From positions 1-62,971 of the forward strand of contig JAIFLV010000012.1 in the NCBI GenBank assembly GCA_020048895.1: DNA of 62,971 nucleotides, given 5' to 3'. The notes below the pieces were generated by a model, which was given only the letters and a program-made list of their open reading frames with translations, was not told where the DNA came from and ran no database searches. Positions 44,176 through 51,176 of this stretch are shown here, piece by piece. Every line of letters begins with the position of its first letter. Position 1 is the stretch's first letter. Both the position numbers and the translations under genes were made by a program. The DNA is from Rhodoferax sp. (GTDB taxonomy: Bacteria; Pseudomonadota; Gammaproteobacteria; Burkholderiales; Burkholderiaceae_C).

Positions 44176-45084
44176 ATGAAGAAGGCACCCGATATCACCA
44201 GCGTTGGTTTCAACCCGCCTAGCGATACGCGTCTGGCGGTGGAGGCCATGTCGATCGCAGAACTCAGGCAGCGTGCACCGCCGGAGCACTTTGAGCAATT
44301 GCAGCGGGCTGACTTTTACCGCCTCATCGGCGTGCTTGAAGGAGCCACAAGCCCCATGGTAGATTTTTCTACATATTCGGCACACACGGGCGATTGGCTG
44401 CTGGTGCGCCCTGGCCAGGTCTTTCGCTACGATTTTTCCCGCCCGTGGGTTGGCTGGCTGCTGGTGTTTCTCCCTGACAGCCTCGCCGCCGCAGGTCGGA
44501 GTCGCGGACAAGAAGAGTTCGACCTGCTGCGGCGTATCGAAGAACTGGATTGTCTGCATTCGCTCCATAGTGAGCAGCACGACTGGATGAACCTCAACCT
44601 GCGGCAGATCCAGCGCGATGGCACCCTTCCAGAAGATGTGGCCCTGCGCAACGAGCTGCTGCGTCTTCAACTTGCCAACACTTTGTTGCGCTTGTCGCTG
44701 TGGCAAGCTCCCGCCGCAGGGTCGAGCGTCCCCCAGGGGTCCGGGCCTGCCAGCTTCCGCCGGTTTCGCAAACTGCTGGAGGCGCAGTTCGCCGCACAGC
44801 ACCAGGTGCAGTACTACGCCAACGCCTTGGGCATGAGTGAAAAGACTTTGAGCCGGGTTTGCTTGACTGCTGCAGGCGTGCCCGCCAAAGTGCTCATCAA
44901 TCAGCGCCTGCTGCTGGAGGCCAAACGCCTGCTCGCCCACACCAGCCTGGCAGTGCAGGCTATCGGCCGCGACCTGGGCTTTGAAGAGGCAACCAACTTT
45001 GTCAAGTTCTTCCGCAAGGAAGTGGGGGTGACGCCGCTGGCTTTTCGGGGCGCGCAGGGCGACACGCGTGTGCCAAAAAAATGA
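44176..45084 (+). CDS. AraC-family transcriptional regulator
   Basis: The 302-residue protein has an N-terminal ligand-binding beta region (FYRLIGVLEGATSPMVDFSTYSAHTGDWLLVRPGQ) and a C-terminal pair of helix-turn-helix motifs: VQYYANALGMSEKTLSRVC and AVQAIGRDLGFEEATNFVKFFRKEVGVTP. ATG 44176 is taken as the start; the longer open frame upstream runs antisense across the SnoaL-like genes and is not credible. Its position divergent from the five-gene operon suggests that it controls that operon in response to a small molecule. Confidence 0.93.
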   Translation: MKKAPDITSVGFNPPSDTRLAVEAMSIAELRQRAPPEHFEQLQRADFYRLIGVLEGATSPMVDFSTYSAHTGDWLLVRPGQVFRYDFSRPWVGWLLVFLPDSLAAAGRSRGQEEFDLLRRIEELDCLHSLHSEQHDWMNLNLRQIQRDGTLPEDVALRNELLRLQLANTLLRLSLWQAPAAGSSVPQGSGPASFRRFRKLLEAQFAAQHQVQYYANALGMSEKTLSRVCLTAAGVPAKVLINQRLLLEAKRLLAHTSLAVQAIGRDLGFEEATNFVKFFRKEVGVTPLAFRGAQGDTRVPKK

Positions 45085-45111
45085 AACTCATAAAAGAAAT
45101 TCGCCTCCAGC

Positions 45112-45154
45112 GGCCGCTGGATAAGCGGGAGAAGCTACTAAAAATATAGCAACC
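45112..45154 (-). repeat. Dispersed GCTAY-N7-RTAGC element between convergent genes
   Basis: GCTAC (45134-45138), a 7-nt spacer and ATAGC (45146-45150) form a stem with one mismatch. The minus-strand tail AGCTTCTCCCGCTTAT is similar to the other copies. It lies between the AraC-type gene and the MDR oxidoreductase gene. Confidence 0.55.
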
Positions 45155-45168
45155 AGCGGAGCCTGCGC

Positions 45169-46218
45169 TCAGCCCTTTGCCACTTCGAGCACCAGCTTGC
45201 CAAAGTTCTCTCCGTTGAACAGCTTCAGCAGGGTCTCGGGGAAGGTCTGCAAGCCCTCCACCACGTCTTCCTTGCTCTTCATGCGGCCGTCCCGGATGTA
45301 GCCAGCCATCTCGGCGATGGCCAGGTGGTAGCGGTCGGCGTAGTCAAACACGACGATGCCTTCCATGCGGGCACGATTGACAAGCAGGCTGAGGTAATTC
45401 TTGGGGCCTTGCACGGCCGTTGTGTTGTTGTACTGGCTGATGGCGCCGCAGATGATGATGCGGGCCTTGCGGTTGATGCGTGCGAGCACATCGTCGAGGA
45501 TGTCGCCGCCGACGTTGTCGAAATAGATGTCCACTCCCTTGGGGCAATGCTCCTTGAGCCCCGCACGCACCGCGCCTGGCCCACTCTTGTAGTCGATGCA
45601 GGCATCAAAGCCCAGTTCTTTCACCACCCATTCGCACTTGGCAGCACCCCCGGCAATGCCCACCACGCGGCAGCCCTTGATTTTGGCCAATTGGCCCACG
45701 GTTTGGCCGACCGCGCCCGCGGCACCCGATACCACCACGGTTTCACCGGCTTGGGGCATGCCCACGTCCATCAGTCCAAAATAGCCGGTCATGCCCGGCA
45801 TGCCCAGCACATTGAGCCACTGGGTCAGGCTGCCTGCACGCAAATCGATTTTGACCAGGCCGCTGCGCTTGATCTCGTCGGCGGCGAGGGTGATGTACTC
45901 CTGCACGCCAAAGCCGCCGCTGACATGCTCTCCCACTGCGAACTGCGGGTTCTTGGAGGCAATGACTTTCCCGACACCGCCGGCCCGCATGACTTCACCA
46001 ATGCCCACCGGCGCGATGTAGCTTTTGCCTTCGTTCATCCACCCGCGCATGGCCGGGTCCAGCGACAGCGCCAGCGTCTTGAGCGTGACGCCGCCTTCTG
46101 CTGGTTCGCTTACCGCTTCACTGGTGTGGCTCCAGTCGGTGGTTTTGGGCAGACCCACCGGGCGCGCGGAAAGGCGTATCTGGTGGTTGGTCAGGCTGGA
46201 CAAGTTCGATGTGGTCAT
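45169..46218 (-). CDS. NADP-dependent zinc-independent MDR oxidoreductase (CurA / prostaglandin reductase-like)
   Basis: The 349-residue protein has the class features SLDPAMRGWMNEGKSY, a nucleotide-binding VVSGAAGAVGQTVGQLAKIKGCRVVGIAGG, the block DIYFDNVGGDILDDVL and CGAISQYN. These enzymes reduce the C=C bond of alpha,beta-unsaturated carbonyl compounds. Start ATG 46218 gives the usual length; the longer frame carries a non-homologous N-terminus. Divergent from the enoyl-reductase-like gene at 46369. Confidence 0.94.
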   Translation of the reverse strand: MTTSNLSSLTNHQIRLSARPVGLPKTTDWSHTSEAVSEPAEGGVTLKTLALSLDPAMRGWMNEGKSYIAPVGIGEVMRAGGVGKVIASKNPQFAVGEHVSGGFGVQEYITLAADEIKRSGLVKIDLRAGSLTQWLNVLGMPGMTGYFGLMDVGMPQAGETVVVSGAAGAVGQTVGQLAKIKGCRVVGIAGGAAKCEWVVKELGFDACIDYKSGPGAVRAGLKEHCPKGVDIYFDNVGGDILDDVLARINRKARIIICGAISQYNNTTAVQGPKNYLSLLVNRARMEGIVVFDYADRYHLAIAEMAGYIRDGRMKSKEDVVEGLQTFPETLLKLFNGENFGKLVLEVAKG

Positions 46219-46368
46219 GGCAAAGCTCGCAGTAGGCAGAAGTTGCAAAAGGCTGGATGGTAGTGCGAACGGCGAGGTGCTGCGGTTGCCAACGCGACAA
46301 GCCATTGCCGGCACGGGGACTTGTTTGGATCTATGCTTCACACCTTTCGGTAAGGGAAGGTGGTGACT

Positions 46369-47598
46369 GTGGCTGCTTCAAGGACGCGCAAGTACGACGT
46401 GGTGCTCTATGGAGCCAGCGGTTTTGTCGGGCGCCAGACGGTGGCTTATTTTGCGAAACATTCGCAGGTCAAGGCGCTGGGCTTGAAATGGGCTGTGGCT
46501 GGCCGCTGTGCTGACAAACTGGAGGCGGTGCGACGCGATTGTGGAGCACCCAAGGTAGATGTGGTCGTGTCCGAGGCGCACGACACTGCAGCGATGGATG
46601 CGCTGGCGCGTGACGCGGCGGTCGTGCTGAGCACAGCCGGGCCGTTTGCGCTGTACGGCAGCGAACTGGTGGCGGCCTGTGTGCGCCATGGCACGCATTA
46701 CGTCGACATCACCGGCGAGACGCCCTGGGTGAAAGGGTTGATCGACCGCCATGACGCAGACGCCAAGAAGAAGGGTGCGCGCATCATTCCGTTCTGTGGT
46801 TTTGACTCGATTCCATCTGACTTGAGCGCTTACCTTGCCCAGCAAGCGATGCAGGCCCAGTTTGGTGAGCCTTGTAGTAGCGTCAAAGTGGCGTTCAGCA
46901 TTCGCGGCGGCTTTAATGGCGGCACTCTGGCCTCGCTGTTCAACATGCTCGCCAGTGGCCAGGATCAGGCCATGGCCGATCCATTCCTGCTCAACCCGGC
47001 CGGCACCCGTCCGCCCAATGCCAACGCGCATGCAGACCCGCACGGCCCGCGAAGGGATAGTGACTTTGCTGCCTGGTTGGGCCCTTTTTTCATGGCGCCC
47101 ATCAACACACGGGTAGTGCGACGCAGCGCCGCATTGTTGGGGTATCCGCAAGGGTTTGAGTATCAGGAGTATTTGCGCCTGGGCGCAGGTCCTGGGGCGG
47201 CAGTGGCCGCCACCCTGTTGAGTGCGGGGGCTGCCAGCTCACAGGCGGCCCTGCGCTTGGCTCCCATTCGCAAGCTCGCCGAAAAACTGTCACCGCCTCC
47301 GGGTGCTGGGCCTTCGGAGGCCAGCATGGATGGTGGATCGTTTCGGGCGCGCTGGGTGGGGCACAGTGCCAGCGGCAATACCGTGCGGGGCGAGATTTCA
47401 GACCAGGGCGATCCCGGCAATCGCGCCACTACCAAGATGCTGTGCGAGTCGGCGCTGGCCTTGGCGCTTCAGCTCGACGAACTGCCGGGCGGTGGTGGCT
47501 ATGGCGGCTTGCTGACCCCCGCCAGTGGTTTGGGCGACGTACTGGTACAGCGCCTGCGGTTGGCTGGAATGCAGTTCAAAACGTACCCCGCGGCCTAG
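46369..47598 (+). CDS. Saccharopine dehydrogenase-like / trans-acting enoyl reductase family protein
   Basis: The protein of about 409 residues has an N-terminal NAD(P) motif KYDVVLYGASGFVGRQTVAYFA, the blocks VVLSTAGPFALYGSELVAACVRHGTHYVDITGE and FCGFDSIPSDLSAYL, and a C-terminal region near GRVVxDPGNxAT-like EISDQGDPGNRATTKML. It belongs with mycobacterial trans-acting enoyl reductases that act on lipid precursors; the local substrate is unknown. I prefer GTG 46369 (8 nt after GGAAGG); GTG 46360 is possible. Confidence 0.88.
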   Translation: MAASRTRKYDVVLYGASGFVGRQTVAYFAKHSQVKALGLKWAVAGRCADKLEAVRRDCGAPKVDVVVSEAHDTAAMDALARDAAVVLSTAGPFALYGSELVAACVRHGTHYVDITGETPWVKGLIDRHDADAKKKGARIIPFCGFDSIPSDLSAYLAQQAMQAQFGEPCSSVKVAFSIRGGFNGGTLASLFNMLASGQDQAMADPFLLNPAGTRPPNANAHADPHGPRRDSDFAAWLGPFFMAPINTRVVRRSAALLGYPQGFEYQEYLRLGAGPGAAVAATLLSAGAASSQAALRLAPIRKLAEKLSPPPGAGPSEASMDGGSFRARWVGHSASGNTVRGEISDQGDPGNRATTKMLCESALALALQLDELPGGGGYGGLLTPASGLGDVLVQRLRLAGMQFKTYPAA

Positions 47599-47647
47599 GC
47601 GGGGCAGCTTGCGACTTGACAAGGCAGTCGGGTGGAGGGGAGCGCGT

Positions 47648-48070
47648 CTACGCGCCGACAGTAGCAATGAGTTGAATTTCGACCGGCGCATTGCCGGGCA
47701 GCGTGGCAACCCCGATCGCCGCCCGACAGCCGACTCCGTCATGGCCCAATTCACGCTGCAGATACGCCGATGCAAAGTCCGCCAGACGCGCGTGCGTGGT
47801 GAGGCCCGGCTCACCAGCGATGTAGACCGTCAAACTAAGAATGCCCATAATTTTTTCAGGCGGCACTGCCAGCAGGCGGGCGGCCGTCAGGGCATTTTGC
47901 GCTGCGAGTTCGATGGCGGCCTGGTATGTCTCCAGCGGCACGTTGGGGCTGACTGGTCCCACGCACACGAGTACGCCATTGTCGCGGGGCGTCATGCCTG
48001 AGGTGTAGACCAGGTCTCCATGCCGCTTGGCGGAAACATAGTTTCCCTGGGGGGCTGGTTCATGCATCAT
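47648..48070 (-). CDS. RidA family protein (enamine/imine deaminase-like)
   Basis: The 140-residue Rid-fold protein begins with a substrate-pocket segment (YVSAKRHGDLVYTSGMTPRDNG) and has ETYQAAIELAAQNALTAARLL and a C-terminal GVATLPGNAPVEIQLIATV. The canonical Arg of active RidA (in the C-R-x-x-V-x-V region) is present near GCRAAIGV. RidA proteins hydrolyse reactive 2-aminoacrylate-type enamines made by PLP enzymes. Its start overlaps the aminotransferase stop (ATGA), which makes joint action on the same amine substrate likely. Confidence 0.9.
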   Translation of the reverse strand: MMHEPAPQGNYVSAKRHGDLVYTSGMTPRDNGVLVCVGPVSPNVPLETYQAAIELAAQNALTAARLLAVPPEKIMGILSLTVYIAGEPGLTTHARLADFASAYLQRELGHDGVGCRAAIGVATLPGNAPVEIQLIATVGA

Positions 48071-49284
48071 TTTCGATACCTTTCAATCAGGGCGCAGGTG
48101 CGTTCGACTGCGTGCACAGCCGCCTCGTGGTCTTGCGAAAAATTGAAGCGGATGCTGTCCGTGGAGTGCGGGCCAAACTCGGCCCCGGCGGTCACCGTGA
48201 CACCGGCCTGCTGGCGCAGAATGGTTACAAACGTCGGATGGGGCACCGCAAGCGCGGGCAGCCGGGGGAACAAGTAGCTGCCCGCTTGCGGCGTGCGTGC
48301 TTCGAGACCCGCGACCGAGCGAAGTCGTAGCAGCAATGCATCACGAATGGATTGGTGCAGGCCGATGCGCTCCTGCATCCACCCCGGGGGTTCTGCAAAC
48401 CAGGTTCTGAGCACCGACTGGCTATAGCCTCCGGCGCGCAAGGACACGATGGCCTGCAGCTTTTCCATCCGGTCAATCAACGCTGCAGTTCCGAAAGCGG
48501 CACCCACTCGGTACCCGCTGAGAGACTCGGTTTTGGATGGGCCGATGATGGTAATCAGATTGTGCGGAGCGTCAGAACGGGCCCGCAGGTGGGTGTAGTG
48601 GTAGCCGTCATAAAGCAGCCGGGAATACAGCTGGTCGACGATCACAGTAGCGCCATAGGTCTGGGCCAGGCGGGCAATGCTGTCAATTTCAGCTTCCGAG
48701 TACACCACGCCAGCCGGGTTATTGGGATTGGAGAAGACGAATACTCTTGCGCCGCACTTGAAGGCATCTTCGAGTTGGGTCAAGTCGAGACCCGCGTGGT
48801 CTTTGGCTGACAGGTAATCCAGCTTGACCGGGACGATCTCTGCACCGAAGAACTGCACCAGTTTGCGGTTGGCAAAATAATCGGGCTGCACGATCGCCGC
48901 CTTGTCCCCCGCCGTAACGCAAGATGCGACCGCCAGAAACAGTGCGCCCTGGGTTCCCGGTGTGATGATCAACTCGGTCTCCGGTGCAACCGGCGCACCG
49001 GTAAACCCCGCGAGTCTTTCCGCCAGATGTGCCCGGATGTCTTCCTTGCCGCGGTAGACCGTATAGGCTTGCTCTGCGCCGGATTCGACCCCCGCAGAGA
49101 ACGCCGCGAAGGAACCCGGGGTGGGTTCAAACGCATCCACGTCGCCATGCGAAAAGTCAACGGGTTTGCCTGGAATCGGTTCACCGCGGAGCAGGTTGCC
49201 CAGGTCCGACGCTTTTTGTCGCCCCTCCTGGCCCGGAGCGTTGTCGGTGGCAAGCACGGCAAATTTGTCTTCGATACGCTGCAT
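48067..49284 (-). CDS. PLP-dependent aminotransferase, class I/II
   Basis: The 405-residue fold-type I enzyme has TPGTQGALFLAVASCVTAGD, the cofactor-ring block IVQPDYFANRKLVQFFGAE, FSNPNNPAGVVYSE, VIVDQLYSRLLYDG with the pyridine-N Asp, and the Schiff-base Lys in IIGPSKTESLSGYRVGAAFG. Substrate unknown. ATG 49284 gives a normal N-terminus (MQRIEDKF); the longer frame to 49335 is less likely. The gene is coupled to the RidA-like gene and is divergent from xseA. Confidence 0.92.
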   Translation of the reverse strand: MQRIEDKFAVLATDNAPGQEGRQKASDLGNLLRGEPIPGKPVDFSHGDVDAFEPTPGSFAAFSAGVESGAEQAYTVYRGKEDIRAHLAERLAGFTGAPVAPETELIITPGTQGALFLAVASCVTAGDKAAIVQPDYFANRKLVQFFGAEIVPVKLDYLSAKDHAGLDLTQLEDAFKCGARVFVFSNPNNPAGVVYSEAEIDSIARLAQTYGATVIVDQLYSRLLYDGYHYTHLRARSDAPHNLITIIGPSKTESLSGYRVGAAFGTAALIDRMEKLQAIVSLRAGGYSQSVLRTWFAEPPGWMQERIGLHQSIRDALLLRLRSVAGLEARTPQAGSYLFPRLPALAVPHPTFVTILRQQAGVTVTAGAEFGPHSTDSIRFNFSQDHEAAVHAVERTCALIERYRK

Positions 49285-49349
49285 GGGGCCCTTGGGAGTT
49301 CGTTGGTTCCGGGATGTTAACAAGCTTGAACACATGCCAGAATCACCCT

Positions 49350-50891
49350 ATGCCGAACACCTATCTCACCGTCCCCTTCAAGGACAAGGATGCCGCCAAG
49401 GCCCTGGGCGCCCGGTGGGACGCGGTGCAGCGGCAGTGGTTTGTCCCGGATGGCCGTGATCTGACCGCTTTCACACTCTGGCTGTCACCGCAATCAGCGT
49501 TGGCATTGGCAACTCCGGTCGCGTCTGGTGACATGGCCCTGCTGAAAACGAGTGGCTCCGAGTTGGCACCTTCAGTGGGTAAGGGAATGTCGCTCTCAAG
49601 CCTTCTCGCTGGTGTATCGAACGCAGTGTCCCAGGCCTACCGCATGGGCGTATGGACTCTGGTGGAGGTGGTGGAACTGCGCACCAATGGAGGTCATGTC
49701 TTCCTGGGTGTGTCCGAGCGCGATGCCACGGGGGCTGTCCTGGCGAAGACCAGTGCAGTCATCTGGCAATCCACGGCCAATGGCATCCTGCCGGCATTCG
49801 AGCGGGATACCGGGGCCCAGCTGGCGCCTGGCATCAAGCTCTTGGTGCGAGCCCGCCCGGTGTTCAAGCCTCTGCACGGTTTTTCTCTGGAGATTGATGC
49901 CATCGACTCCGAGTACACGCTGGGCGATCTGGAAGCGCGCAAGCGGGAGATTCGCGAGCGCCTGCAGGCCGAAGGCGTTTTCGGAAACAACCGGCAACTG
50001 CCGGACCCATGGGACTACAACCATGTGCTGGTGATTGCGCCGCAGGGTGGTGCCGGATTGGGCGATTTTCAGGCCGAGGCTGATCGCCTGCAGCAGCATG
50101 GGGTCTGCCAGTTCACCTATGTATTCAGTCGCTTCCAGGGTGAAGGTGCCGCCCGCGATATGGCGGACGCGTTGCAGCTGGCGCTCCTGGGATGGTCCGA
50201 CAGCCATACGGCACCGCCAGACGCCATCGCGATCATCCGCGGCGGTGGTGCAGTCAATGACCTGGCGTGGCTCAATGATTACGATCTGGCGCGCCTGATT
50301 TGTGACAGCGCCATCCCCGTGCTCACCGGTATCGGCCACGAGCGCGACAACACGGTGCTGGATGAAGTGGCGCACACCCGATTCGACACACCCAGCAAAG
50401 TGGTTGCCGGGCTCGAGCAAGTGGTGATCCAGCGCGTTCGCGAGGCGAGCGCCAATTTTGAGCAACTGATGCATCGCGCTGCCTACGACGCCCAGTCCAT
50501 GAGAGCTTCGATTGCTGCTTTGGATGCAACCGTTCAGGCACAGGCCAGGCGGCATTTGGCGCGCGCTGTGGAGGTGGATACCTGGATGCAAGGGATTCTG
50601 GAGCACATGCGCAGGGACATTGGTCAGACGCGTGGCATGTCCGACGACGCGTTGAGCGCAGTGGCGACCTTGGCCGAATCCCACGTGCGCGATGGCACCA
50701 TCCGCTCCCAGGCGCTGATGCGCGAGATCGCTGGCCAAGGACCCGACAAGACGCTGCGCCGTGGTTTTGTCCTGGTGCGCGATCAGGCTGGAAAGCCGAT
50801 CACCCGCGCCAGCGCAACGCAAGTGGCAAAGCCGATTGACATCGAGTTTCATGACGGCACGGTGACCGCAGTGCCCTCATCACAACCTTAA
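49350..50891 (+). CDS. xseA: Exodeoxyribonuclease VII large subunit with an N-terminal DUF5710 domain
   Basis: The 513-residue protein starts with a DUF5710 module (YLTVPFKDKDAAKALGARWDAVQRQWFVPDG, residues 5-35), usually seen on plasmid primase or antirestriction proteins. A linker and the OB-fold DNA-binding domain follow (about 85-200: GVWTLVEVVELRTNGGHVFLGVSE). The nuclease core has RIQGEG-like FSRFQGEGAARDM, IIRGGGAVNDLAWLNDYDLAR and TGIGHERDNTVLDEVAHTRFDTPS, and the C-terminal DKTLRRGFVLVRD. ExoVII degrades single-stranded DNA. It is about 60 residues longer than typical XseA because of the added domain. ATG 49350 is set by the start of DUF5710. First gene of xseA-xseB-recC-recB-recD. 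Confidence 0.9.
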   Translation: MPNTYLTVPFKDKDAAKALGARWDAVQRQWFVPDGRDLTAFTLWLSPQSALALATPVASGDMALLKTSGSELAPSVGKGMSLSSLLAGVSNAVSQAYRMGVWTLVEVVELRTNGGHVFLGVSERDATGAVLAKTSAVIWQSTANGILPAFERDTGAQLAPGIKLLVRARPVFKPLHGFSLEIDAIDSEYTLGDLEARKREIRERLQAEGVFGNNRQLPDPWDYNHVLVIAPQGGAGLGDFQAEADRLQQHGVCQFTYVFSRFQGEGAARDMADALQLALLGWSDSHTAPPDAIAIIRGGGAVNDLAWLNDYDLARLICDSAIPVLTGIGHERDNTVLDEVAHTRFDTPSKVVAGLEQVVIQRVREASANFEQLMHRAAYDAQSMRASIAALDATVQAQARRHLARAVEVDTWMQGILEHMRRDIGQTRGMSDDALSAVATLAESHVRDGTIRSQALMREIAGQGPDKTLRRGFVLVRDQAGKPITRASATQVAKPIDIEFHDGTVTAVPSSQP

Positions 50892-50900
50892 GGAAATTCC

Positions 50901-51176
50901 ATGGCTAACAAATCATTCAAAGAAGCCTATGGTGTGTTGCAGCGCCACGCCCAGACGTTGCGCGACCAACAGGAGCCCAACATCGACGATCTCCTGACCA
51001 TCGTGACCCAGTCCGTGGAGGCCTACAGGGTTTGCAAGGAACGCATCGATGCGGTGGAGAAGGCGCTCGAAAAGGCGCTGGGAGATGCGGGAGCGGTCGC
51101 GAAGAAAGCCAGTCGCGCGCCCAAGACGGTGCCCCCGGCAGCGCCCGAGGCCGAAGATGGAGACATCCCGTTTTGA
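50901..51176 (+). CDS. xseB: Exodeoxyribonuclease VII small subunit with an SSB-like acidic C-terminus
   Basis: The 91-residue protein has the helical ExoVII small-subunit domain (SFKEAYGVLQRHAQTL, then LLTIVTQSVEAYRVCKERIDAVEKALEKAL). A basic/proline linker follows, and the last residues are EAEDGDIPF. This ending closely copies the conserved C-terminal tip of single-stranded DNA-binding protein (D-D-D-I-P-F), which recruits many repair enzymes; ordinary XseB lacks it. AAGGAA precedes ATG 50901. The codons of the tail also hold the ribosome site (GGAGA) and TTG start of recC, so coding and control overlap. Confidence 0.9.
   Translation: MANKSFKEAYGVLQRHAQTLRDQQEPNIDDLLTIVTQSVEAYRVCKERIDAVEKALEKALGDAGAVAKKASRAPKTVPPAAPEAEDGDIPF

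Noticed and set aside
49596..50852. 418-codon open frame on the minus strand opposite xseA
   Set aside because: It lies fully within xseA, and its product is rich in His/Gln/Arg as expected for antisense translation.
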